64,000 nucleotides of DNA from Fremontodendron californicum (GCA_030761205.1 JAULJL010000004.1:26214172-26278171); one strand, 5' to 3'. Positions 35,928 through 47,323 are shown, numbered from the stretch's first letter. Made by a program: numbers and translations. Notes: generated by a model from the letters alone, not told the origin.

Positions 35928-36078
35928 TTTACCCTTCCCATGTTCCACTGGAGGGGCAGTGCAGTTCACTGCACTGGGGTGCATCTCAAATGCACTCTCA
36001 ATGCAGTTGAGTGCCCCAAACATGGGTTGGGTTCCACCGCACGCTTAGTGCAGTGAAATCCAAAAGGAACTTTAGAGT
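35928..36078. other. short segment with gcagtgcagttcactgcac
   Basis: Several gcagtg/cactgc inverted motifs occur in 120 bp, so it could form a hairpin. It may be the end of an older element interrupted by the MITE. Confidence 0.35.
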
Positions 36079-36083
36079 GTTAC

Positions 36084-37964
36084 TGTCATAATGTGGTCCT
36101 ATCGCGGGATGCTGTCAAGTGACCTAAAAAGTAGGGGAAAAGAAATGAAAATAATTTGAGGATTTGAAAACAATCTCGAAAAAGAAAATGCAGTCGCCAC
36201 CGATTTGTTTTTGGCTAGGTGTGATCGGTCACTTATTAAAATCGATTTTTGTAAAACATTTTAAGATTAATTAAAACATTTTTTAAAACTAATTTTGAAG
36301 TCTGTGCTTTGAATCAGAGAAAAACAAAGGCGGGTCCGAGAGTTGGTTACGTCACAGGGAAGGATTAGCACCCCTACAACACCCGTATAAAACGAAACCT
36401 TATTAATTGCGTGTTATCATGAAGTCTTGATGAAATTCGATTTTAGTTTAGATATTTAAAAATAATTTCCATTTTAAAAACAATCCCATTATTTGAAAAT
36501 GATCCGGAATTTATTAATGTAAAATTTTTTCATGTTTCCCGGTAGACCCGACGTAACAGAGAAGTTTTTATTTATTTTGGAATTCTCCGAATGACCCTCA
36601 TTTTGAAAAAAAAAAAAGGATATTTCGTTGTTAATGATAATTGATGATATCCTCTCCGGCATACCTAGCAGAAAACTCATAAATTATTTTAACTCGGGAA
36701 TAACCTTGTTTTGTTAAAAATTATTAGTTTTTATGCATTTAAAGTCATTTGAAAATGATCATGGATATGCAAATTATTATTAAGATACAAATATAAATTA
36801 AAACATGCATAATTATCATGGCATGACAAACATTTTATTATGACAAGACAAAAGAATTAATGACATGACATATATGACATGGCATATATGATATAGCAAA
36901 CAGCTCATGACATGGCAAGAGAATATATGACATCGCATACATGGCCTAAAACTTAGCCTATTTGCATTTTGGCCTCGATTTTGGGTTTTTCTCTCTCTTC
37001 TCTTTTTTTCATCCTAACACTTAATTCTGAAAAGTTTCGTAATTTTTCGAGCTCGGATTCTATTTTGTAGGATTTTCTAAAATTGTATTTTAGCCCCTAA
37101 AACCTCATTTTTACTCAAACTGGGCCAATTTTTCAGATTTTTTTTTCCGTCCCCTTTGTCACATATTGAATTAGATTTGGATCCATTTTGTCCAATTTTT
37201 ATCCGAATTCCTTCCCAATTTGATCTTCCCTCTTTTTTCCACAAATTGAAATTTTTAATTTTTTTTTTTTATATATATTTTGACCTCAATTTTTCAATTT
37301 CTCTACCAATTGACTTTTCTTTTAATTCCATTTCAAATTGGACCTTTAGGTATCTCAATTTATTAATTGTTTCTCAATTTGAACCTTTAATTTTTTTCAA
37401 TTTGATCATTTACATACATTTTTCCAAAATTGCAAAATTTTCAATTTTCTCCAAAATTGCAATTTCCAATATAACTCACTTTTGTCTAATTCTTCTTCCA
37501 ATTGATTCCTCTTTTCCCTTTGAAATTGGACTTTGAGGTACCTCTATTTATTGATTATTTCTCAAATTGAATCTTCAACTTTATTTAATTTGATAATTTA
37601 TGTACTTTTTCCCCAAAATTGGAATTTTCATGCTTTTCTTAAAAGTTAAAAATTTTAATTTGTCTTTCCACCTTCAATTCTTCTTTTTATCTTTAATTGT
37701 GGATCTCCAATTATCAAGATTGCTTCACCATTATTCAATTCTCTTTCAAATCTTGATTTTTCCAAAAAGTTGACTTTTTCATTTTTTGACTTTCGAGGTT
37801 GACTTTTTGGGGTTAGCTTTTTCGGGGTTGACTTTTTCGTGTTGACCTCCAAATCAAAGTGTTAGAGACCAAATTGTGGAATTGTGGGAGATTCTCTGAA
37901 TTTCGAGGTGATGAAGGAAGAACTTACCTTGTTTAGGGGGGCTGAACAAAATTAGGTGTCTACA
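36084..37964 (-). mobile_element. Ogre-type solo LTR, shortened (1.9 kb)
   Basis: Read on the minus strand, it starts TGTAGACACCTAATTTTGTT and ends with TGACA, like the Ogre LTRs in this window. The 5-bp target duplication gttac lies at 36079-36083 and 37965-37969. Conserved LTR blocks such as taggtgtgatcggtcac and gataattgatgatatcctc are present. Against the 5.05-kb LTR at 48108-53157 it lacks about 3 kb of the middle, with the join near 36940. Confidence 0.87.
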
Positions 37965-37973
37965 GTTACGTGA

Positions 37974-38060
37974 ATGGCAGATGATCTACAGGAGTTGTGG
38001 AACAGATTTTCCTTAACAGAAGATCAAAAAGAGAAAGTTATTATTGATAAGGGTCATAAC
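37974..38060 (+). pseudogene. fragment resembling the start of a DUF4283-type retroelement ORF
   Basis: The frame reads MADDLQELWNRFSLTEDQ and then a stop at about 38070. This wording is typical of the N-terminus of the DUF4283/zinc-knuckle ORF1 of plant LINEs, from memory of the family. Only about 32 codons exist and no later part of the family follows. The solo LTR inserted a few bases before the ATG. Confidence 0.45.
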
Positions 38061-38870
38061 GTGCAAATATAAAAATTCGACCACTAGAAACAAAAACAGA
38101 GTTGTCACCAATCTTTTTATTAGGTGTGATTGGTCACCTATATGAATCTATTCTTTTTAAAGAAATTCAAAACTTGACTAAGACTCCTTAAAAAAGATAT
38201 GTTCTAGTCTATATCACAAGAACTATGTTCGAAAATACGATTACTTATGGGGGAAGAATAGCACCCGCACAATGCCCATCCAAAGGATGGTACTTGAATA
38301 ATCTTATGTTGCCCTAAACGATCTTAAATAAATGATCTTTTTTATTCTTAACCTTTATTAAATTTTATTTTCTATTAAATATTAAAATTTTCTTAAGTTT
38401 CTATCCATCGATTTGGAAAAGAATTTTAGAAGTTTTCTCACTTAAAAAGTATTCAAGAAAAATCAATTTTTTTCCTAAAGAAGCTACATCATTGGATTTA
38501 TTAAAATTTATTTAAATGTTGAAATATTATAAAATTCTTAATTGTCTTTACACTATTTTGAAAAGAAATCCTAAAATTTTCTCACCTCAAAGTATTCAAG
38601 AAAATTTTTTTTCTCCTTAAAGAGGCTCCATCTTCCGAATTATTTAGTTATCTTAATAATAAAATATTTAAAAAAATCTTAGATCCTTTCCACTAATTTG
38701 GAAAGAAATTTTAGAATTTTTTACTTCAAGAATATTCAAGAGAGCTAGCCTCTCATTGAAGAGGCTCCATCGTAGGTATTTGATGTTTCATGGAAAAGTA
38801 TAATTTAAAAAAATATATATTTGATCTTTAAATACTTTTATGAATCCTCCATCAAATTGATAATTTCTTA
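38060..38870 (-). repeat. diverged LTR fragment
   Basis: The part 38090-38300 has gagttgtcaccaatc, ttaggtgtgattggtcacc and gaatagcacccgcacaatgcc, which resemble the conserved end block of the Ogre-type LTRs nearby (gagtcgccacc, taggtgtgatcggtcacc, attagcacccc). The rest is AT-rich with a repeated gaggctccatc/attcaagaaaa unit of about 160 bp. No ends were found. Confidence 0.45.
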
Positions 38871-38995
38871 AAAAATTGCCTAATTGCAATTTTTTTTTTT
38901 TAAATTTCATCATTGGAGGGATCTCAATTTATTCTTAATTTTGTACAAAAATGAATGATAAAATACTAATCAAGGAAACAATTATTTGACTTGTA

Positions 38996-40880
38996 AATAA
39001 TGAAAATGCTATATGTTGATGTGGTATTTGCTTTTTATTTTTTCTTTATTCCCTTTTTAATAAAATTTTATATTTTCTTTCTCTCTCTTTTGTTTTCTTT
39101 TGGTTTTTTTATAAATAAATACAAAAAATAAAAAATAATTTATATTATAATTTGAATTATTTTTCTAAAAATATAATTAATTTATAAATATGTAAAATAT
39201 TTATTTAAATTAATTGTATAAAAACTATTTTAATTTTTTTGTTTCTTTCCTTTTTCTCTTTTTTTTCCCTTTTATCTTTTTTATAAATAAATTAAAACAT
39301 AAATAATAATTTACATTATAATTTAAATTAATTTTATAAATATTAAATAATTTATAAAAATATAAAATATTTATTTATATTAATTTTCCAATTTTTTTTT
39401 TAATTTCTTCCTATATTATATTTTTTCTTTTTTTTTCTCCTTCTTATAAATAAATACAAAAAATAAATAATTATAATTTAAATTAATTTTATAAAAATTA
39501 AATAATTTGTAAAAAAAATATAAAAATATTTATTTGTATTAATTTTATAAAAATATTTAAAGGTTTTTTACTTTTTTTCTCTTTCTCTTTTCCCTCAAAT
39601 AAGTACAAAGAAAAATAAGTAATAATTTAAATTATTTTGTAATAATTAAATAATTTATAAAAATAAAATATTTATTTTAATTAATTAGTAAAGTTGTTTT
39701 CCTTTTCCTTTTCCTTCTTTCTTTTTTCTTTACTTTTTATACATAAATTAATTTTGTAGAAGATTAAATAATTTATCAAATATAAATATTTATTTACATT
39801 AATTTTATTAGTAAATATAGTTTATTTTCCTTTTTCTTTCCTTTTTTAATTTTTCTTTCTTTCTATACTCTCTTCTAACTCTCGTCGATCGAAAAAAAGG
39901 GATTTAACTCCTCACCGCCAATCTGATCCTGCGAAAGGTCAAATTGCCATTCATAAATTCTAATAGGCATTACAAGAGACCAAATTTGATTCTTCACGCC
40001 AGATCGAGGAGGGCCTGATTTGGCGCTTCATAATAGGTTCGGTCAAGGTAGTTGCTGCATCGACTTCAGTATTTGAGTCGACATAAATAAATATAAGTTT
40101 TTAATTAAATTATTGTAAATAAATATTTTATATTTATAAATTGTTTAATTCTTATAAAAATAATTTATTTAAAAAAATAAAAAGAAAGAAGAAAAAGAAA
40201 AAAATTATTTTTTTATAAAATTAGTGTAAATAAATATTTTATATTTTTATAAATTATTTTATTTTTGAAAATTTAATTTAAATTATAATATAAATTTTTA
40301 GTTGTATTTATTTATAAAGAAGAAAAAGGGAAAAGAAAAATAAAGAGAAAAAGTAAAATAAAGTAAAATATTTTTTAAATATTAATGCAACTAAATATTT
40401 TTATTTTTTTTATAAATTATTATTTTTATAAAATTAATTTTATTTATAATATAATTATTATTTATTTTTATTTATTTATAAGGAGGAGAAAAAAGACAAT
40501 AAAGAAGAAATGAAAAGAAAATAAATGTAAATAAATATTTTATATTTTTATAGATTTAATATTTATGAAATTAATTTAAATTATAAGATAAATTATTATT
40601 ATTTTTTTTTTCTTATTTATAAAGAAGATAAAACGAAAAAAAGAGAAAAAGGAAAGAAACAAAAAAAATTAGAAATAATTTTTTTTCAAATTCATTTAAA
40701 TAAAAATTTCATATTTTTATAAATTAATTATATTTTCACAAAATTAATTCAAATTACAATATAAATTATTGTTTATTTTGTGTATTTATTTAAATAAAAA
40801 AAAGAGAAAAGAATATAAATTTTGAAAAAAAAGGAATAAAGAAAAAAATGACCACATCAGCTGATGGTATTTTCGTTATT
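38996..40880. mobile_element. large foldback element
   Basis: The ends are inverted copies: aatgaaaatgctatatg..gatgtggtattt on the left and aaatgaccacatcag..gtattttcgttatt on the right. Homology continues outward for some tens of bases. Both arms consist of about five AT-rich units of 140-175 bp, each with a pyrimidine run (left arm) or purine run (right arm) and aaatatttattt-type DNA. The unique centre at 39890-40085 has higher GC. There is no ORF. The class is not settled and no target duplication was found. Confidence 0.6.
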
Positions 40881-41642
40881 TAAACGTCAAATGTCATCTA
40901 TCATTTAATACCTATTCTCATGATTCTGTTAATGGAAGCATTAAATTTATACGAAATTTTCAAATCAGGGATCAGAGTGTTAAGTTTTGAAATTTGGAGA
41001 TCAATATAAAATATGCCCTAAAGTTTGAGACTATTAGTGTAATTAACTTTTTTTTTTTATTGTTGTAAGTAATTGATTTTTTTAATCTAAGGTTAGAGAG
41101 AGTAAAAATGAAAAAAAAAAAAATTCTACTAAATATTTAAAAGTTATATGTAGTTGTGTATTTATTATGAAGGTGAATTTTCTTAACGAGATGACAAGTT
41201 TTAATTAACTTATAGTTTATAAATTTTATATAATGATAATATCAAATATAAATTTATAATTAATTTGCATGATTTTTACGGTGTTCATATTCGATCTATT
41301 TCTTTCCTTGTTAATTATTTTTCTTTTTCTTTTTATTTTTTATTGAAAATTCCTATGTAATTAAATAGTTAAAATAATATTCACCTATTCAACTATTGGC
41401 AGGCGGACCTCACTGTCCCATTTAATATAAACATGTAAATTGTCATGTTCCCTGCTTTGTTGAAAATATGTTTTTAAGTAATGATTCGACTCCGAAAGAT
41501 GTCACATACATTTCACAAAGAAAACTCAAACCAATTAATTCATAAAGGAAAGCGATACTTTTCTTCCAAGCAGAGAAATCCAATTCGCTGTCTCACCTCC
41601 ATCATGTCATTGTCACCTTTAATCAATATACTCAATCTCTCT

Positions 41643-41643
<1 letters not shown>
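40881..41643. other. AT-rich spacer
   Basis: The part 40900-41050 may be an outer piece of the foldback element (ttaatggaagcattaaat..atatgccctaaagtttgag). The 67-codon frame at 41481-41684 runs into a TA microsatellite and is not a gene. Nothing else is seen. Confidence 0.5.

Positions 41644-41683
<40 letters not shown>
41644..41683. repeat. (TA)n microsatellite
   Basis: An uninterrupted TA run of about 38 bases ends next to the MULE target duplication at 41687. Confidence 0.95.
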
Positions 41684-41685
<2 letters not shown>

Positions 41686-41695
41686 TCCTTTGCTC

Positions 41696-42442
41696 GGATT
41701 TTTTATTTAAATATAGCTAAAAAAAAAAAATTTCTCAAAATACCGTTACTTTTAGATTATTTCCCAAAATCCGCTGATTTAATACTAGCTGGGAAATCGC
41801 CACCCCCCATGGCGATTTCCCAACGTCAAAAAATATATTTTGGCTAAAAATACTAAGGGAAATCGCCATGGGGGGTGGCGATTTCCCTTGGTGTTTTTTG
41901 CAAATTTTGCTAAAAATACCAAGGGAAATCGCCACCCCCCATGGCGATTTCCCTTGGTATTTTTAGCCAAATTTGCTAAAAAGATTTTTTGTAATTCTTG
42001 GGAAAATATCAAAAACATGCACAAATAGTAAACTTATTATGAAATGGTATAATGAATAAAAGTTATTTGAAAAAGAGAAATAAATAATTAGAAATTATTA
42101 TAAAGAATATTGTAAAGACAAAATTACCCATAATGAAAAAACTTATTTTTCTTTTTTCTTTCATTAAGGAAATATTATTTTTTTTAAATATTAATTGAAA
42201 ATAAATTTAAAAAATAAAATAAAAATTAATTTTAGGCATATTATTTTTATTTTTTAAAATTTTTTAATTAAAAAAAGTAAATAAAATTTTTTTTTTTAAA
42301 TTAAAAAGTTTTTATTTTCAGAATATTTATTTTTTAATTAAAAATTAAATTAAAAAATAAAAGAAAAAGGGAAGAGAAGAGAAGGTTTTTTTATCAAGGA
42401 TAATTTTGTCTTTACAATATCCTTTATAGAGGTGCTCATGGG
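41696..42442 (+). repeat. left TIR of the MULE, three palindromes
   Basis: Palindromes of 31 bp at 41791-41821, 41857-41887 and 41923-41953 have arms gggaaatcgcca and tggcgatttccc. The centre is cccccc-type in the first and third and gggggg-type in the second, so units alternate in orientation. The inner end is ggtgctcatggg. The ORFs on both strands at 41735-42028 are by-products of these palindromes. Confidence 0.92.
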
Positions 42443-42535
42443 AAACCAAAAACAAAAAACAAACAAAAAAACTTGCATTACATTTTCCCTTATAATCCAA
42501 AGTACATGATAAGTTGAGAAAAACATGTAATTCAT

Positions 42536-45269
42536 TTATTGTTGATGCGAAGTCTCCCCCAATGTGCCAAATCGATGCGGACAATTTCGACGGTTATGAC
42601 CTTCGTTTCTGCATAATCCACAACGTTTTGGTTGGCCTTTCTCCCTGAGGTCCATTTCATTACGAATACGACTTGATTTTGGTCGACCATGTGGATTTCT
42701 CCGCATTTCTTGATTGGGACACACTTCTGGACCATCATATTGAGGCCAGTAACCTTCATTTCCAACAGCTTCGAACTCATGTCTATAAACATTCAATATA
42801 GTTTCCAGTCTATAGACTTTGTCCACATATTGCATGCAATCTACATGGACATGTGCACAGGCAGCAACTACATGTGAACAAGGGAACCTTTGTGCTTGAA
42901 ACTTTCCACAATCACACCACATGTCACTGAGGTTGACTTTGTACTTCATTGCAGAAACACCCTCTTGTGGAGCAACTAACTCTTCAACCAGAAAAGATTG
43001 ATTTGCTCGCGTAAAATTACGAACAATGTGGGAGTTAGCTTTCCTGCGATTTTCTTGCATAGCTTGTGTGACTGTTTCACAATATGTGTGCCCTCCCTCC
43101 ATCATGGCAATTTGCTTGTTCCCCATCTTAACAAAAAGTGCAGCCAACCTATAATATGTTGATTGCACTAAAGCAGTAATGGGAAGATGACGCGTTCCCT
43201 TCAACACCGAATTGATAGATTCAGCTAGGTTGGTTGTCATATGGCCATAACGCCTTCCTTGATCATATGACTGCGCCCACTTCTCCTTGGGGATCCTATC
43301 AAGCCAGTTAGCCGCCTCTGCATTTTCTCCACGAAGATTGTCATACATGAAATGAAAATTCGGTCGCCTCAACTCGTATCCTAATAAATTTTAAAACAAA
43401 AAACTTGTGAATTTCAATATTATTTTATATGCTAAACGAAATATAAGAGATAAAATAACTATGATTTGATTCCATACCCATGTTAACAATTTATCGACGC
43501 AATTCCTTATTTTTAAACTTTTTCATAAAGTTCGCTGCAATGTGTCGAATGCAGTACACTGAATATGCATGTGGAGGATTCCATCCACCATCGCGTCTAA
43601 TCGCAGCTTTGATGGCTTCATGTCGATCAGACATCAAGCAAATGCCAGGCTGTTTTGTCACGTGTCTGCGCAAGTTACTGAGAAAGAATGACCAAGCCTC
43701 TGTTGTCTCACCCTCCACAATGGCAAAGGCAATTGGCAGTATGTTTCGGTTGCCATCTTGTGCAATAGCTAACAATAATGTGCCTTTGTATTTTCCATAT
43801 AAGAAAGTACCGTCTATTTGCACAATAGGTTTACAATACGGATACCCTTCAATGCACGACTTAAATGTCCAAAATAGTCGATGGAATATTCTCTTACCCT
43901 GGACCAGTCGATCACCGTGATATGCAGGTACCGTTTGCAATTCCACAATTGTACCAGGTACGAAATGTTGCATTGCACCTAACCATTTAGGTAGCTCATT
44001 GTACGATCTTTCCCAATCGCCAAATACTCGAACAATTGCCTTTTGCTTTGCTTGCCATGTTTTCTTGTAGGAGGTGATGTATCCATACCGGATTCGCATC
44101 TCAGCGATCAAAACTGAAACGGAAATCTCCGGATTTGCTTGGACCAATGACAAAATGCATGAACAGATCATGTTACAATCTAACTTGCAATGATCTTGTG
44201 AAATCCTCCCCGATGTGCAAGTATGAGGCCCTTCATATTTTCTAATCTCCCATAAATGTTTCTTCTTCATAAAAGTTGCCCTTATTCTCCAATTACACCC
44301 ATTCCCATACATTACGCACTTGGCATAATATTTCGTCGGCTCAGACTCAATTACTCTGTAATCTACAGAGTTTTTGATGTTATAGTGCTTGATAGCTGAA
44401 AGCACAGCCTCTTTCGTTGGGAATTGTAACCCAACACACAGATCAACTGCAGATGGATCAAATGTCAGAGGCATAGCGAATGTATGAGCATACTCTGGAA
44501 ATTCTGGCACATGCATTGCCTCGAGATCCAGTGTATGCATATGGGATGCAGCCTGATATGGGGGAATATCTCCATGAGTGTTGATATCTCCATGAGTGTT
44601 GATCTCAGCAGGGACGACGTCTGGGTCAGAATCAGTATTGTCATCACTTGCGAATTCAGCATCCTCTTCCTGCTCACTAAATTCACCAACATCTTCACCA
44701 TGGACTCCACGTGGACGAACATGATCAACACCAGCTGGCTCATCTTCGAGGGTAGTAGGAATTAGGGTTTGTGAGACTAATGAAGTCTGAAAAGTTGTAG
44801 CTTGAGATAAGGGCACGACTTCTTCTGTGGGAACGTCGTATGTAGTGTGAACATAGAACGACCCAGAATCATAATCTTCTATGGGAAAGTTTTCTGTTGT
44901 GCGAACATTTGAAGGGCCGCAATCATCGTCAACATCATCTATGTCAGCATATAACTCAAGGACACCAACATTTGCAAATGTCTCATGAGCATAAAACATG
45001 CATCTGACATCATCATCATCTTCAAGTGGAAATGTTCTATATCGGACACATCCTTCACCAATAGAAAGAGGATGCCTGTACTTAACCTCTGAAACTCTTT
45101 TTCTAGTTCCAGCTTTAATTTTTATATGAATTTGCATCTTCAGTTCCTCTAATGTGACGTCGTCTTCAACACGAAAACTTTTTGGACGTTCACAATCAAA
45201 GGTAGCACCTTCATCAGTATTATGAATTTGGCCATTATAGTAGACCAATGCGATCACTCTATTGCTCAT
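42536..45269 (-). CDS. mudrA-like: MULE (mudrA-type) transposase, two exons, one in-frame stop
   Basis: This DDE transposase would cut and move the MULE. Exon 1 is 45269-43478 and exon 2 is 43380-42536, with a 97-bp GT-AG intron, giving 878 codons. The start MSNRVIALVYYNGQ fits the PB1-like/MuDR N-terminus of the family, so I preferred it to the upstream in-frame ATG at 45482. An acidic linker follows (residues about 120-260). The catalytic core has VQIDGTFLYGKYKG (first Asp), CLMSDRHEAIKAAI (second Asp) and MTTNLAESINS (Glu). The SWIM zinc finger is CDCGKFQAQRFPCSH and a C-terminal zinc knuckle is CGLCRNEGHNRRNC. Codon 593 is TAA (43493-43491), where CAA is likely. A weak donor at 43498-43497 would keep the phase and skip it. 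Confidence 0.88.
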
Positions 45270-45587
45270 GTTGTGTAGTAATGAAACTAAGAAAGATGAG
45301 AATGTAGGTATTTTCACTCCGCAAAAGAAAGAAGAAATATAGAAGGACGAGAATGAGAATGAGGAGGTTTTAGCACTCAGGAAAAATCTGATTGAAAAAC
45401 TGTTGTAGGGGGTATTGTAAACCTTCATAAGTATTATGAATTTATAATGGTTCATTATGTTGTACCATATGACAAATCCCATCCTTTGTATAGGATGGAA
45501 TCTGATTCTGATATTCTGCCTAAGACTATTTGACTGAAAAAGTTATAACTTATTCAATGCAAAATGTGATTGATAAATCCCATCATT
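45270..45587 (-). promoter_or_regulatory. upstream region of the transposase gene
   Basis: This is the stretch between the ATG and the 97-bp array. It is AT-rich and in frame with the gene up to 45482, but the N-terminal extension would be hydrophobic and unlike the family. It probably holds the 5' untranslated region; I see no clear TATA box. Confidence 0.4.
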
Positions 45588-46150
45588 TGTCTCATCCATT
45601 GCAGAAAGAATCAAGTTTCAATATTTTCTGCAGCATTTGATGGACTGGAAAATAGCTGAAACCTGTCTAAAAACCTATATCATCAGTCTTATCCATTGCA
45701 GAAAGAATCAAGTTCCAATATTTTCTGCAGCATTTGATGGACTGGAAAATAGCTGAAACCTGTCTAAAAACCTATATCATCAGTCTTATCCATTGCAGAA
45801 AGAATCAAGTTCCAATATTTTCTGCAGCATTTGATGGACTGGAAAATAGCTGAAACCTGTCTAAAAACCTATATCATCAGTCTTATCCATTGCAGAAAGA
45901 ATCAACTTTCAATATTTTCTGCAGCATTTGATGGACTGGAAATATAGCTGAAACCTGTCTAAAAACCTATATCATCAGTCTTATCCATTGCAGAAAGAAT
46001 CAAGTTCCAATATTTTCTGCAGCATTTGATGGACTGGAAAATAGCTGAAACCTGTCTAAAAACCTATATCATCAGTCTTATCCATTGCAGAAAGAATCAA
46101 GTTTCAATATTTTCTGCAGCATTTGATGGACTGAAAATATAGCTGAAACT
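45588..46150. repeat. six-copy 97-bp tandem array inside the MULE
   Basis: The phrase gcagaaagaatc recurs at 45601, 45698, 45795, 45892, 45990 and 46087, spacing 97-98 bp. Each unit has ttttctgcagcatttgatgg and agctgaaacctgtct. Copies are nearly identical except at the ends of the array. It lies between the transposase start and the right TIR, where regulatory or transposase-binding sites are expected. Confidence 0.92.
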
Positions 46151-46169
46151 GATGATATAGTTATGGCCT

Positions 46170-46421
46170 GAATCACTATTCATTGGAATAAAAAAATAAT
46201 TTTTTAATTTTTTAATTAAAATTAAATAAAATAATAATATTATAATAAAAATCACTGTTCCGGGCCGAGCCGGAACATAAATTATCCTGCCCAGGCCCAA
46301 CCCAATACGGGCCGGGCCTGCCCGGCCCGTGAGCAAGTCTAATCCTTTATAATAATATTATTATTTTATTTAATTTTAATTAAAAAAAAAATTATTTTTT
46401 TATTCCAATGAACAGTGATTC
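46170..46421. repeat. foldback segment with a GC-rich loop
   Basis: The left arm starts gaatcactattcattgg and the right arm ends ccaatgaacagtgattc; the arms of about 85 bp are inverted AT-rich copies. The loop at about 46255-46340 has cgggccgagccgg and ggcccgg motifs like those in the outer MULE (5030-5160). It may be a small element inside the MULE or a structural part of it. Confidence 0.65.
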
Positions 46422-46476
46422 GGGCCTAAACGGGCGGGTCTGGGCAGAAAAGAAAAAAAAAAGGGTCGCGGCCCGG

Positions 46477-47314
46477 CCCATGAGCACCTCTATAAAGGAT
46501 ATTGTAAAGACAAAATTATCCTTGATAAAAAAACCTTCTCTTCCCTTTTTCTTTTATTTTTTAATTTAATTTTTAATTAAAAAATAAATATTCTGAAAAT
46601 AAAAAACTTTTTAATTTAAAAAAAAATTAATTTTTTATTTACTTTTTTTAATTAAAAAATTTTAAAAAATAAAAATAATATGCCTAAAATTAATTTTTAT
46701 TTATTATTTTAAATTTTAAAAAAAATATTTATTTAAATATTTTATTTTTTAAATTTATTTTCAATTAATATTTAAAAAAAATAATATTTCCTTAATGAAA
46801 GAAAAAAGAAAAATAAATTTTTTCATTATGGATAATTTTGTCTTTACAATATCATTTATAATAATTTATAATTATTTATTTCTCTTTTTCAAATAACTTT
46901 TATTCATTATACCATTTCACAATAAGTTTACTATTTGTGCATGTTTTTGATATTTTCCCAAGAATTACAAAAAAAAAATATACATGAAGGGAAATCGCCA
47001 CCCCCCATGGCGATTTCCCTTCATCTTTTTAGCAAATTTGGCTAAAAATACCAAGGGAAATCGCCATGGGGGTTGGCGATTTCCCTTGGTATTTTTAGCA
47101 AAATTTGCAAAAAACACCAAGGGAAATCGCCACCCCCCATGGCGATTTCCCTTAGTATTTTTAGCCAAAATATATTTTTTGACGCTGGGAAATCGCCATG
47201 GGGGGTGGCGATTTCCCAGCTAGTATTAAATCCAGCGGATTTTGGGAAATAATCTAAAAGTAACGGTATTTTGGAGAATTTTTTTTTTTTAACTATATTT
47301 AAATAAAAAAACCT
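46477..47314 (-). repeat. right TIR of the MULE, four palindromes
   Basis: This is the inverted counterpart of 41696-42442, with palindromes at 46989-47019, 47055-47085, 47121-47151 and 47187-47217. The innermost one has no partner in the left TIR and accounts for most of the 91-bp length difference. The units again alternate in orientation. Confidence 0.92.
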
Positions 47315-47323
47315 CCTTTGCTC

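Larger units (their letters stand above)
41696..47314 (-). mobile_element. MULE with transposase and long TIRs, 5.6 kb
   Basis: The tips are ggattttttatttaaatata and its near-inverse tatatttaaataaaaaaacct. The exact 9-bp target duplication cctttgctc lies at 41687-41695 and 47315-47323. The TIRs are 747 bp (left) and 838 bp (right). Inside are a mudrA-type transposase on the minus strand, a 97-bp tandem array upstream of it and a foldback segment. This is the probable autonomous type for the two non-autonomous MULEs at 4563-32237. Confidence 0.92.

Noticed and set aside
37156..37536. ORF of 126 codons, Phe/Ser/Leu-rich
   Set aside because: It is pyrimidine-rich DNA inside a minus-strand solo LTR; similar frames in the other solo LTRs (51520-51948, 61576-61809) are not conserved as protein.
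41735..42028. Overlapping ORFs on both strands with repeated GNRHGGWRFPLVF-type peptides, also at 46965-47223
   Set aside because: They are translations of the TIR palindromes, which read alike on both strands; they have no promoter and no known domain.
43480..43920. Plus-strand ORF of 146 codons
   Set aside because: It lies antisense to the catalytic core of the MULE transposase and is a shadow of that gene.
45270..45482. Upstream in-frame ATG of the transposase
   Set aside because: The extra 71 residues are hydrophobic and unlike the family; the MSNRV start at 45269 fits better.
45588..46150. CRISPR-like array
   Set aside because: The 97-bp units are contiguous without distinct spacers, and the context is a plant transposon.
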